From Thiomargarita sp. (GTDB taxonomy: Bacteria > Pseudomonadota > Gammaproteobacteria > Beggiatoales > Beggiatoaceae), in the NCBI GenBank assembly GCA_020726335.1, contig DYSU01000018.1, forward strand, positions 1 to 38,110: a stretch of 38,110 bases of DNA. Direction: 5' to 3'. A program made the translations under genes and the position numbers. Below, in pieces: positions 17,727-25,790 of this stretch. The notes under the pieces are model-generated. The model saw nothing but the letters and a program-made list of their open reading frames with translations, was not told where the DNA came from and made no database searches. Within the stretch, counting starts at the first letter, position 1. Every line of letters begins with the position of its first letter.

Positions 17727-18710
17727 ATGACCCATACCCCAACATTACGCCACGATTGGCACATTGACGAAGTTTTGGCTTTATTTGATTGGCCATTCAA
17801 TGACTTGATTTATCAAGCGCAGGGCGTGCATCGCCAACATTTTAATGCCAACCAAGTGCAATTAAGCACTTTGCTCAACATCAAATCAGGCGCGTGTTCC
17901 GAAGATTGCGCTTATTGTTCACAAAGTGCGCGCTTTAAAACCCAATTGGCGGTTGAACCGTTGATGGCATTGGATGAGGTGCTGGCCGCCGCCAAGCAAG
18001 CCCAAGCCCACGGCAGTCAACGCTTGTGCATGGGCGCGGCATGGCGACAACCAAATAAAGCCCAAGATTTCATTAAAATTTTGAAAATGGTTAAAGAAGT
18101 CAAAGCCTTGGGGTTGGAAACCTGTTTAACCTTGGGCATGTTGACTGAACAACAAGTGGCACAATTGCAAGCGGTGGGGCTGGATTATTACAACCACAAT
18201 TTGGACACCTCGGAAAATTTTTATCCCCACATCATCAGCACCCGCCAATACCAAGACCGCTTGGACACGTTGGCGCGCTTGCAACACAGCGATATTAAAG
18301 TGTGTAGCGGCGGCATCATCGGCATGGGCGAAAGCATCAGCGACCGCGCACAGTTGTTGCTCACGCTGGCGAATTTACCCAAGCATCCTGAAAGTGTGCC
18401 AATTAATCAATGGGTTAAAGTCGATGGCACGCCGCTGGCCACTGAATTGGCTGACCAACCGCCGTTGGATGGTTTTGACATGGTGCGTTGTATTGCGGTG
18501 GCGCGGATTTTAATGCCCGCTTCATATGTGCGCTTGTCCGCAGGGCGCAGTGAAATGTCACAAGAAATACAGGCTTTGTGCTTTTTGGCGGGCGCGAATG
18601 CGATTTTTTATGGCGAAAAACTGTTGACCACCATCAACCCCAGCGAGAGCCAAGACCAACAATTGTTGGCCAAATTGGGCATCAATGCGGGTCATTTGCC
18701 GCCGCTGTAG
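17727..18710 (+). CDS. bioB: Biotin synthase
   Basis: BioB inserts sulfur into dethiobiotin using radical SAM chemistry. The 327-residue protein has the 4Fe-4S CxxxCxxC motif (Cys57, Cys61, Cys64 in [12 protein letters not shown]). Ligands for the second (2Fe-2S) cluster are expected in [19 protein letters not shown] and [12 protein letters not shown], with the arginine in [18 protein letters not shown] is also typical. Neither bioA, bioF, bioC nor bioD is adjacent, so it stands apart from the other biotin genes. The last 19 bases overlap, antisense, the end of the small membrane-protein gene at 18692-18850. Confidence 0.95.
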   Translation: MTHTPTLRHDWHIDEVLALFDWPFNDLIYQAQGVHRQHFNANQVQLSTLLNIKSGACSEDCAYCSQSARFKTQLAVEPLMALDEVLAAAKQAQAHGSQRLCMGAAWRQPNKAQDFIKILKMVKEVKALGLETCLTLGMLTEQQVAQLQAVGLDYYNHNLDTSENFYPHIISTRQYQDRLDTLARLQHSDIKVCSGGIIGMGESISDRAQLLLTLANLPKHPESVPINQWVKVDGTPLATELADQPPLDGFDMVRCIAVARILMPASYVRLSAGRSEMSQEIQALCFLAGANAIFYGEKLLTTINPSESQDQQLLAKLGINAGHLPPL

Positions 18711-18850
18711 TTGATGGAATGCCCTGCACTGCCGATGCGTACACTGCGGTTGTTGCTTGCGCTGGCATCGGCAACGCCGACGTTGTGATAGGTTAAATAA
18801 GCCGCGCCCAAAGTTAAGCCTGTGAATAAAATCAACATTGCTTTGGTCAT
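18692..18850 (-). CDS. Small single-span membrane protein (52 residues)
   Basis: The start codon overlaps the stop of the DUF4178 gene as ATGA (18847-18850), the same arrangement that links the nitrilase to the DUF4178 gene. Translation gives 52 residues: an N-terminal hydrophobic helix (about 1-21, [20 protein letters not shown]) followed by a polar, Ser/Gly/Asn-rich tail that would lie in the periplasm. No homologue is recognised. The translational coupling, the sensible membrane anchor and the absence of any other gene in the gap argue that it is real. Its 3' end runs 19 bases into the 3' end of bioB on the other strand. Confidence 0.6.
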   Translation of the reverse strand: MTKAMLILFTGLTLGAAYLTYHNVGVADASASNNRSVRIGSAGHSINYSGGK

Positions 18851-20100
18851 TCGTCATCCTCATCGCCCAAAATCGGCTGCCAGCGTTTTTGTTCATACAG
18901 TTGGCGGCGTATGGGCAACCACAGCCACAGCAACAACATCAACCCCGCCAGCCCTATAAAATAACGGCTGACCATCACCCCTGCGTGCAAAGTCAAGGTC
19001 ACATTGGGCGATGGGGCGTTTTCCCCTTCGCCGCTGATTTGGGCATAATAATCGCCCGCAGGCAAAAAGAACAAGGCTTCGGCACTGTGACTGCCTTCGC
19101 TCCAAGATTCACCGTCTTCATAACCGGCATAATAGGCGATTTCTTCCGCCAAAGAATAAACCGCTTCATCGTTGTTTTTATTGTAGATTTCTACGTTATA
19201 GAATCCCCAATTGTTATGAACATCGGCGCGCAATTTGAGTTCTAGTAAATCGCCACCGTTGTCAATATGAAACACAGGGGAGGTTTTTTCTAAATGATCA
19301 TTGAAATCAAAGTATTGCTGAAACACAACCTTGCCACGGCCAAACAGCAACAAGCCCAAAACAAGGATGAGCGCAACGATTAAATGGTATTTGGCGGCAA
19401 GAGAACTGCTTTGAATCAAGGGGTTAGGCACATAGGGCTGGGCGGGATGAACGTCTTTTGTTTGGGCGGGCGGTTCAAGGCCAAAGGCTTGATGCACGTC
19501 TTTGGCGGGTAAATATTCGCCCAAATTGTATTCCAGTTCGTTGTCGCTGGTTTCATAGCTGAAAATATAAGGCGGCGCAATGGCTTCTGTCGCTTGGATG
19601 GTGTCGCCGCGTTTGGCCAACCATGTCAGTTCGCCTTCGACATAAACGATTTTTGCTTCATATTGCTCATAGGCTAAAAATGTTCGATCCATGGCGTTGA
19701 TGCGCATTTTTGGGGAAAAATGTTGGACGGTTTCGGGGGTTGGCACAGTGCGCACCCGCCGACTGAACACATAATGGCCGTTGTTGTAAGTCAACCATTG
19801 ATAGCCGTGGGTCGGTGAATACAGACAAAAATCCACCCAACGATCAATGTCTTCGCTTAAATATTCAACCATACCGATCAGGGTAAAATCCACGCCTTTG
19901 ATTTGTGCTTGCATCCCGATTTTCAGCGGTACATCGGGGCGGGGTTCATTTTTATAGCGTTGCACAATTTGATAATCGTGTTGGCTGTCCATCAACGCAC
20001 CACAATAACCGCAGGTTAAACCACGGCTGCGATGGCCACCGTGTAACGCCAAAGGCGCGCCACATTGGGTACAGGCGATTTGACGGACGGCCTTGTTCAT
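18847..20100 (-). CDS. Zinc-ribbon DUF4178 domain membrane protein
   Basis: The 417-residue product begins with a four-cysteine zinc ribbon (Cys10, Cys13, Cys30, Cys33: CTQCG..CGYCG). DUF4178-type sequence follows, with IGMQAQIKGVDFTLIGMVEYL and CLYSPTHGYQWLTYNNGHYV. Two membrane helices lie near residues 240-256 and 380-400, with a probable periplasmic beta-rich domain between them. The function of DUF4178 proteins is not known; in other bacteria they occur in small operons with membrane proteins and sometimes polyamine-synthase-like enzymes. The ATG at 20100 overlaps the nitrilase stop as ATGA; the longer open frame upstream to 20241 is a shadow of the nitrilase. The start of the downstream micropeptide gene overlaps its stop. 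Confidence 0.8.
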   Translation of the reverse strand: MNKAVRQIACTQCGAPLALHGGHRSRGLTCGYCGALMDSQHDYQIVQRYKNEPRPDVPLKIGMQAQIKGVDFTLIGMVEYLSEDIDRWVDFCLYSPTHGYQWLTYNNGHYVFSRRVRTVPTPETVQHFSPKMRINAMDRTFLAYEQYEAKIVYVEGELTWLAKRGDTIQATEAIAPPYIFSYETSDNELEYNLGEYLPAKDVHQAFGLEPPAQTKDVHPAQPYVPNPLIQSSSLAAKYHLIVALILVLGLLLFGRGKVVFQQYFDFNDHLEKTSPVFHIDNGGDLLELKLRADVHNNWGFYNVEIYNKNNDEAVYSLAEEIAYYAGYEDGESWSEGSHSAEALFFLPAGDYYAQISGEGENAPSPNVTLTLHAGVMVSRYFIGLAGLMLLLWLWLPIRRQLYEQKRWQPILGDEDDE

Positions 20101-20933
20101 GATGCGTGACCGATTTGACAAAAAAATTGGCGATGTTTGATGGCGGGAAATGTTTGGCGCAAATGGGTCAAGCGTGCGGGTTCTAAATCGGCATGAATCA
20201 CGCCCGCGCCATGGTTTTGCTCGGCCAACACCACGCCCCATGGGTCAACAATCATGCTGTGGCCATAGGTTTCGCGACCATTGACATGAAACCCACCTTG
20301 ATTGGCGGCGATGACATAGGCCAAGTTTTCAATCGCACGGGCGCGCACCAAGGTTTCCCAATGCAGTTTGCCCGTCAACGCAGTGAAGGCCGAAGGCACA
20401 ACAATGATGTCCACTTGGCGTTCGCCCATGCACCGAAACAGCTCGGGAAAGCGCAGATCATAACACACGGCCATGCCCAGACGGCCAAACGGGGTTTGTA
20501 CCACCACCACTTGATTGCCTGCTTCAATCATTTCTGATTCACGGTAATGCAGTTGTTTGCTGTCGCCTAAATCAACATCAAACAGATGAATTTTGTCATA
20601 ACGCGCCACTTGCTGGCCTGCGGGGTTGTAGAGCAAGCAACTGGCGCGCACTTTTTCGCTGTGGTCTATCGCCAAAGGAATCGTGCCGCCAACCAACCAA
20701 ATGCCGTGGTTTTTGGCCAATTGGCCGAGAAATTGTTGCAACATGCCCAAGCCATCGGCGGCTTCTTTGAAATTCAATTGGTCATGGACTTTCATCCCCA
20801 TACAACTGAAGCCTTCGGGCAAAACACAGAGTTTTGCCCCTGTTTTGACGGCTTGCGTGACCAAACGCGCCACTTCATTTAAATTGGCATTGATATTCGG
20901 GCCTGAAGCCATTTGGATTGCTGCAACACGCAT
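20097..20933 (-). CDS. Carbon-nitrogen hydrolase, Nit1-type (probable deaminated glutathione amidase)
   Basis: A 278-residue nitrilase-superfamily amidase with the Glu-Lys-Cys triad at Glu40 (LCVLPEGF), Lys114 (RYDKIHLFDVDLGD) and Cys157 (GMAVCYDLRFPELFR). The segments KIHLFDVD, SAFTALTGKLHWETLVRARA and GHSMIVDPWG are those of the Nit1/YbeM group, whose known members hydrolyse deaminated glutathione, a damaged by-product of transaminases. Other omega-amidase substrates remain possible. An AGAGGA ribosome binding site precedes the ATG. The stop overlaps the start of the DUF4178 gene by four bases, so the two are translationally coupled. In other gammaproteobacteria this gene often lies by yhdP and tldD, which are not here. 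Confidence 0.85.
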   Translation of the reverse strand: MRVAAIQMASGPNINANLNEVARLVTQAVKTGAKLCVLPEGFSCMGMKVHDQLNFKEAADGLGMLQQFLGQLAKNHGIWLVGGTIPLAIDHSEKVRASCLLYNPAGQQVARYDKIHLFDVDLGDSKQLHYRESEMIEAGNQVVVVQTPFGRLGMAVCYDLRFPELFRCMGERQVDIIVVPSAFTALTGKLHWETLVRARAIENLAYVIAANQGGFHVNGRETYGHSMIVDPWGVVLAEQNHGAGVIHADLEPARLTHLRQTFPAIKHRQFFCQIGHAS

Positions 20934-21001
20934 AATAGAATCCTCTTTAATGTCTGAGTTTTTATTAGGTTAAGTCATTTTAGGATGCAAATGCTTTACC
21001 A

Positions 21002-21943
21002 TTAAGCCAATCGCTTCAATACTGGGGTCAATTCCATCGGCAACGGGGCTTCAATTGTCAGTGGCTTGTCGTTGATGTTCAAACGGATGCTTGCCGCGTG
21101 TAAAAATAACCGCTGTAAACCGTGATTTTTCATTTGAGTATTAAAGGCTTCATCACCATATTTGCCATCGCCTGCAATCGGATGTTGGGCAAAGGCGGTA
21201 TGGACGCGAATTTGATGGGTGCGGCCTGTTTCCAATTCGACTTCAATCAATGATACACACGGGTTTGTTTGGCTAAAGGCTTGTTTGAGGGTAAAATGAC
21301 TGCGTGCCGGTTTGCCTTGGGCATCCACTTTAACCACCCGTTCGCCTGATTGGCAAATGTTTTTTTGCAACGGGGCGTTGATGGTGGTCAAGCGCGTGGG
21401 CCATTGGCCTTTGACCAATGCCAAATAGCGTTTGTGCAATTGATTGTCGCGCAATAGTTGGTGTAATTGACGCAACAGGGCGGGTTTTTTGGCAATCATC
21501 AAGCAACCTGAGGTTTCGCGATCTAAACGATGCACCAATTCGAGATAGGGCGCAGCAGGATAAAGGGCGCGTAAACCTTCAATCACGCCATAACCGATGC
21601 CACTGCCGCCGTGGACGGCCAAACCCGTTGGTTTGTTGATGACCAACAGGCTGTTATCTTGATATAATACGCTGTTAGCCAAAACGTCTAAAACATTTTT
21701 TGACGGTGGTACGCATTCGCCTTTGGTGGCAACCTGTGCGGGCGGAATACGCACAACATCCCCAACTTGTAAACGATAACAAGGTTTAATCCGACCTTTA
21801 TTGACCCGAACCTCTCCTTTACGGATGATGCGGTAGATGTGACTTTTAGGAAAACCTTTCAATTGCCGTAATAAAAAGTTATCAATACGTTGGTCGGCAG
21901 ATAAACTGTCAATGGTGACAAACGTGGTTGGCTGATGTTGCAT
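21002..21943 (-). CDS. rluC: 23S rRNA pseudouridine synthase RluC
   Basis: RluC makes pseudouridines 955, 2504 and 2580 in 23S rRNA. The 313-residue protein has an N-terminal S4 RNA-binding domain (about 17-80, RIDNFLLRQLKGFPKSHIYR) and the catalytic HRLDRETSGCLMIAKK motif with Asp141 as nucleophile, followed by GRTHQIRVH and HPIAGDGKYGD. Its divergent position beside rne is the same as in E. coli, which supports RluC rather than RluD or RluA. Confidence 0.93.
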   Translation of the reverse strand: MQHQPTTFVTIDSLSADQRIDNFLLRQLKGFPKSHIYRIIRKGEVRVNKGRIKPCYRLQVGDVVRIPPAQVATKGECVPPSKNVLDVLANSVLYQDNSLLVINKPTGLAVHGGSGIGYGVIEGLRALYPAAPYLELVHRLDRETSGCLMIAKKPALLRQLHQLLRDNQLHKRYLALVKGQWPTRLTTINAPLQKNICQSGERVVKVDAQGKPARSHFTLKQAFSQTNPCVSLIEVELETGRTHQIRVHTAFAQHPIAGDGKYGDEAFNTQMKNHGLQRLFLHAASIRLNINDKPLTIEAPLPMELTPVLKRLA

Positions 21944-21957
21944 AATGGCTGGCTCAT

Positions 21958-21975
21958 GTTTTAGCAGACTAAAAC
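21958..21975. repeat. Perfect 7-base inverted repeat before rluC
   Basis: GTTTTAG-CAGA-CTAAAAC, lying 15 to 32 bases upstream of the rluC ATG. It contains the stop codon of the small minus-strand frame at 21969-22145 and could be a leader hairpin or an operator. It is AT-rich and has no U tract on either side. Confidence 0.4.
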
Positions 21976-22145
21976 ACCATCATAGCATTATTACTCGCTA
22001 CAGCTAAAGAACACCCAACCTTAAGGGCATCCTTAAAAATAACCCAAAGCAAACAGAGGTTGAGGGCAGTATAAACAGCAATAAAACCCTTGGTTAATTC
22101 CAAAACTGCTGAACCTTCGTTTGCATAAACTTTTGGACAAAACAT
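21969..22145 (-). CDS. Possible small hydrophobic protein between rluC and rne
   Basis: An ATG-started frame of 58 residues fills almost the whole 206-base gap between rne and rluC on the rluC strand. The peptide has an amphipathic start ([12 protein letters not shown]) and a hydrophobic stretch [18 protein letters not shown] that could span a membrane. The open frame continues a further 27 codons into the antisense of rne, giving a signal-peptide-like [16 protein letters not shown], but with no usable start codon close by. Codon choice (AAG, CTC, CTT) differs from neighbouring genes. It could equally be chance in the rne leader, so I rate it low. Confidence 0.22.
   Translation of the reverse strand: MFCPKVYANEGSAVLELTKGFIAVYTALNLCLLWVIFKDALKVGCSLAVASNNAMMVF
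21979..21987 (-). promoter_or_regulatory. Extended -10 element for rluC
   Basis: On the minus strand TGC-TATGAT forms an extended -10 about 36 bases upstream of the rluC ATG; the -35 position is poor. A transcript would start near 21972, beginning within the inverted repeat at 21958-21975. Confidence 0.35.
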
Positions 22146-22149
22146 TATA

Positions 22150-24081
22150 ATGAAAAGAATTTTAATTAATGCGACACAGGAAGAAGAAGTCCGTGTTGCC
22201 ATCGTTGATGGACAACGATTAGACAATTTTGATATTGAAAGTAGCGCAAAAAAACAAACAAAATCAAATATTTACAAGGGTATTGTCACCCGAGTAGAGC
22301 CGAGTTTAGAAGCTGCTTTCATTGATTATGGTGCCAAACGTCATGGTTTTTTACCGCTGAAAGACATTTCGCGCCAATATTTTCAAAATCAAAATGATGA
22401 ACCCAGCAACGACGAAAGCGACGAGAACGACGAAACAGCGGCAGAAAATGACAACGAAACGCCTGAGACCAACAACAATGGCAAAAAACCACGGTTAAAC
22501 ATCAAAGAGCTTATCAAAGAAGGCCAAGAGCTGATCATCCAAATCGACAAAGAAGAGCGCGCCAACAAAGGCGCGGCCTTGAATACCTTCATCAGCTTGG
22601 CAGGACGGTATTTGGTGTTGATGCCCAACAACCCACGCGCAGGCGGGGTATCACGGCGGATTGAAGGTGAAGAACGTTCCGATGCGCGTGAAGCCATGCG
22701 TCAACTCAACCTTCCCAAAGGCATGGGCGTGATTTTGCGCACCGCAGGTTTGGGCAAAGGGCCTGAAGAACTGGATTGGGATTTACAATATTTATTGCAA
22801 TTGTGGCAAGCCATCACCACATCCGCCAACGAATGCAAAGCCCCCGTGTTGATTTATCAAGAAAATAACGTGATTTTACGCACCATTCGTGATTATTTAC
22901 GCGCTGATATTGATGAAATTTTAATCGACGAAGCCAACGTTCACCATGATGCCGTTGAATTTATGAAACATGTGATGCCGCATCACATGGAAAAAATCAA
23001 ACTTTACAATGACATCGTGCCATTGTTCACCCGCTATCAAATTGAAAGCCAAATTGAATCAGCGTTTCAACGCGAAGTGCGTCTGCCTTCAGGCGGCGCG
23101 ATTGTGATTGACCACACCGAAGCGTTGTTGGCGATTGACATCAATTCCTCGCGTGCCACCAAAGGCGGTGACATTGAAGAAACTGCACTCAACACCAATT
23201 TAGAAGCGGTGGACGAAATTGCCCGCCAACTGCGGTTGCGCGACTTGGGCGGCTTGGTGGTGATTGATTTTATTGACATGCTCAACCACCGCAATCAACG
23301 CGAAATCGAAAATCGGATGCGCGAAGCATTGAAAGTGGACAGAGCGCGGGTACAAATCGGGCGAATTTCGCGTTTTGGGTTGCTGGAAATGTCGCGCCAA
23401 CGCTTGCGCCCTTCGCTGGGGGACAGCAGTCAAATCGTTTGCCCCCGTTGCAGTGGGCAAGGTTCGATTCGCAGCATTGAATCATTGGCCTTTGCCATTT
23501 TGCGCCTGATTGAAGAAGAAGCGATGAAAGGCAAAACCGTGAAAATCATCGCCCAAGTGCCTGTTAATGTAGCCACTTTTCTACTCAATGAAAAACGTCA
23601 AGCGGTGATTGACATTGAGGCGAGGCAAAAAATTGAAGTGATGTTGATTCCCAATCCGCAACTGGAAAGCCCACAATTTGAAGTGCAACGCATTCGCGCT
23701 GATGACAAAAGCGACAATAAACCCAGCTATAAAAACATCAGCCCTGTAGAACCTGTCAATGAGCAGTTGTTATATTACCACACTGATGAAGTGGAGGATG
23801 AACCGACCGTAAAAGGCATCACCCCTGCAACGCCTGCCCCTCAACCAACACCCAAGCCCCAAGCCGTTGAATCGCCACCCGCCAATGGCATGTTGAGCAA
23901 AATCTGGCAAGCGTTGTTTGGCCGCAGTGAAGTTGAAATCAACGAATCCAAAACCGCCACCCCTTATCCCAGAAAAAAAAACAACTACGACAACCGAAAC
24001 TTTAACAAAAACAACGACTATAGAAACAACCGCCGACCCAACTATCGGCGCAAACAACCGAGCAAGCACAAAAGCGATTAA
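22150..24081 (+). CDS. rne: Ribonuclease E
   Basis: RNase E is the endonuclease that starts mRNA decay and processes rRNA and tRNA. The 643-residue protein has the [10 protein letters not shown] start, an S1 domain (about 37-150), an RNase H/5'-sensor region, the DNase I-like catalytic core with Asp330 ([12 protein letters not shown]) and Asp373 (VVIDFIDM), and the zinc link CPRCSGQG (Cys431, Cys434). These positions are all shifted by about 27 from E. coli because of an acidic Asp/Glu/Asn insertion inside the S1 domain (about 80-112). The catalytic half is complete but the C-terminal scaffold is short, about 100 residues against some 530 in E. coli, and ends in a basic Asn/Arg-rich tail. No strong ribosome binding site precedes the ATG. 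Confidence 0.95.
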   Translation: MKRILINATQEEEVRVAIVDGQRLDNFDIESSAKKQTKSNIYKGIVTRVEPSLEAAFIDYGAKRHGFLPLKDISRQYFQNQNDEPSNDESDENDETAAENDNETPETNNNGKKPRLNIKELIKEGQELIIQIDKEERANKGAALNTFISLAGRYLVLMPNNPRAGGVSRRIEGEERSDAREAMRQLNLPKGMGVILRTAGLGKGPEELDWDLQYLLQLWQAITTSANECKAPVLIYQENNVILRTIRDYLRADIDEILIDEANVHHDAVEFMKHVMPHHMEKIKLYNDIVPLFTRYQIESQIESAFQREVRLPSGGAIVIDHTEALLAIDINSSRATKGGDIEETALNTNLEAVDEIARQLRLRDLGGLVVIDFIDMLNHRNQREIENRMREALKVDRARVQIGRISRFGLLEMSRQRLRPSLGDSSQIVCPRCSGQGSIRSIESLAFAILRLIEEEAMKGKTVKIIAQVPVNVATFLLNEKRQAVIDIEARQKIEVMLIPNPQLESPQFEVQRIRADDKSDNKPSYKNISPVEPVNEQLLYYHTDEVEDEPTVKGITPATPAPQPTPKPQAVESPPANGMLSKIWQALFGRSEVEINESKTATPYPRKKNNYDNRNFNKNNDYRNNRRPNYRRKQPSKHKSD

Positions 24082-24127
24082 AGCCGTGTTTAACCGTTTA
24101 TTTTTCAATCATTAAAAAGGAAGCCTC

Positions 24128-25381
24128 ATGTTCTCACGCGAAATGAACATATCCACTTTTGACCCTGAAATTTGGGCAGCCATTCAACACGAAGAAGAAC
24201 GCCAACACACGCATGTGGAATTGATTGCCTCTGAAAACTACACCAGCCCTGCGGTGATGCAAGCGCAAGGTTCGGTGTTGACCAACAAATACGCCGAAGG
24301 CTATCCAAAAAAACGCTATTATGGTGGTTGTGAAAATGTGGATGTGGTCGAGCAACTGGCGATTGACCGCGCCAAACAATTGTTTGGGGCTGATTATGCC
24401 AACGTCCAACCCCATTCGGGTTCGCAAGCCAATGCGGCGGTTTACATGGCCTTGTTGCAACCGTATGACACCATTTTGGGCATGAGTTTGGCGCACGGCG
24501 GCCATTTAACCCACGGAGCAAAAGTCAATTTTTCGGGTAAATTGTTCAACGCAGTGCAATATGGGCTGAATCCCCACACAGGCCGCATTGATTATGCAGA
24601 AATTGAACGCTTGGCCACAGCGCATCAGCCCAAAATGATTGTCGGTGGATTCAGTGCCTATTCGCGCACCGTTGATTGGCAAAAACTGCGCGATATTGCC
24701 GATAAAGTCGGCGCGTATTTGTTTGTTGACATGGCGCATGTCGCAGGTTTGGTTGCCGCAGGTTTGTATCCCAACCCCTGTACTTGTGCCGATGTCACCA
24801 CCACCACCACCCACAAAACCTTGCGCGGCCCACGCGGCGGTTTGATTTTGGCCAAAAGCAACCCTGAAATTGAGAAAAAAATCAATTCTTTGGTATTCCC
24901 GGGCATCCAAGGCGGCCCTTTGATGCACGTCATCGCCGCCAAAGCGGTGGCACTCAAAGAAGCCTTGGCCCCTGAATTTAAAACCTATCAACAACAAGTG
25001 ATCAAAAATGCACAGACCATGGCCACGGTGATGCAACAACGCGGTTATGATATTGTCTCCGATGGCACGGATAACCATTTGTTTTTAGTCAGTTTAATCA
25101 GAAAATGCCTGACAGGCAAAGACGCGGATGCCGCTTTGGGCAAGGCCAATATCACCGTCAATAAAAACAGTGTACCCAACGACCCGCAATCCCCGTTTGT
25201 CACCAGCGGTTTGCGCATCGGCACACCTGCCATCACCACCCGTGGTTTTAAAGAAGCGGAATGCGATACTTTGGCGCACTGGATTTGCGATATTTTAGAC
25301 GATATCAATAACTTAGACACCCAAGCCCGCGTTAAACAAAACGTGCTGGCTTTGTGTCAACGTTTGCCCGTCTATATTTAA
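24128..25381 (+). CDS. glyA: Serine hydroxymethyltransferase
   Basis: GlyA interconverts serine and glycine with tetrahydrofolate and is the main source of one-carbon units. The 417-residue protein (the same length as in E. coli) carries [50 protein letters not shown] and the PLP lysine Lys230 in [14 protein letters not shown]. An AAGGA box seven bases before the ATG at 24128 supports that start rather than the in-frame ATG five codons later. It follows rne after 46 bases and ends at a hairpin shared with the convergent LysM gene. Confidence 0.96.
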   Translation: MFSREMNISTFDPEIWAAIQHEEERQHTHVELIASENYTSPAVMQAQGSVLTNKYAEGYPKKRYYGGCENVDVVEQLAIDRAKQLFGADYANVQPHSGSQANAAVYMALLQPYDTILGMSLAHGGHLTHGAKVNFSGKLFNAVQYGLNPHTGRIDYAEIERLATAHQPKMIVGGFSAYSRTVDWQKLRDIADKVGAYLFVDMAHVAGLVAAGLYPNPCTCADVTTTTTHKTLRGPRGGLILAKSNPEIEKKINSLVFPGIQGGPLMHVIAAKAVALKEALAPEFKTYQQQVIKNAQTMATVMQQRGYDIVSDGTDNHLFLVSLIRKCLTGKDADAALGKANITVNKNSVPNDPQSPFVTSGLRIGTPAITTRGFKEAECDTLAHWICDILDDINNLDTQARVKQNVLALCQRLPVYI

Positions 25382-25386
25382 TTCCC

Positions 25387-25408
25387 GAATGGCGGCGTGC
25401 CGCCATTC
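25387..25408. terminator. Bidirectional hairpin between glyA and the LysM gene
   Basis: GAATGGCGGC-GT-GCCGCCATTC is a near-perfect GC-rich palindrome five bases after the glyA stop and seven bases beyond the LysM gene stop. There is no clear U tract on the plus side (CTGTGGTTT). A shared terminator for the convergent pair is the simplest reading. Confidence 0.55.
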
Positions 25409-25415
25409 CTGTGGT

Positions 25416-25700
25416 TTATTGTTTGGCCGCTTCAGGCTTGAGTTCTTCCAGCGGCATGATTTTGACATCTTTGGCATCAATCCCGGGAAGGGTCAGCACC
25501 CAATCAACGGTTAAAACGTCTTTGTTTTTGACCAAGGGCTGATTGGCTTTAAAAATACGCGGCCACGCATTTTTGTCGTTATAATAATAACCTGCGATAA
25601 TCTCCAACGTTTCGCCCGCGCTGACATGGTGTCTGACATCTGCCCAAACGCTTGGTGCAATGCACCAAAACCCAAGCAGGCTGATAATATATTTCTTCAT
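25416..25700 (-). CDS. Secreted single-LysM-domain protein
   Basis: The 94-residue product has a signal peptide (about 1-20, cleaved after VWA) and a single LysM domain (HHVSAGETLEIIAGYYYNDKN...ANQPLVKN..VLTVDWVLTLPG), the fold that binds peptidoglycan. A GGGGGAT box precedes the ATG. It is shorter than the LysM proteins usually found upstream of dprA, and dprA is not here. It probably acts in the periplasm at the cell wall; no catalytic domain is present. It is divergent from the glutathione synthetase gene and shares a 90-base intergenic region with it. Confidence 0.85.
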   Translation of the reverse strand: MKKYIISLLGFWCIAPSVWADVRHHVSAGETLEIIAGYYYNDKNAWPRIFKANQPLVKNKDVLTVDWVLTLPGIDAKDVKIMPLEELKPEAAKQ

Positions 25701-25762
25701 AAGTACATCCCCCGTGAATTAAAAACTTTATCATAAAGATTTCATGGATAAAAATCGACTCA

Positions 25763-25781
25763 TTTTTGCATATTGCAAAAA
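25763..25781. repeat. Inverted repeat in front of the glutathione synthetase gene
   Basis: TTTTTGCA-TAT-TGCAAAAA, an eight-base inverted repeat with a three-base centre, ending nine bases before the start codon and overlapping the ribosome binding site (AAAAAAGG). It may be an operator or a structure hiding the ribosome binding site. Its core TTTGCA/TGCAAA also resembles the palindrome at 33273-33293. Confidence 0.4.
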
Positions 25782-25790
25782 AGGCATATT

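Noticed and set aside
22146-22151. TATAAT overlapping the rne start codon.
   Set aside because: A promoter there would start transcription inside the gene; the hexamer is probably chance.
24506-25078. A 190-residue minus-strand open frame opposite glyA.
   Set aside because: Shadow of the strongly supported glyA; peptide composition is not protein-like.
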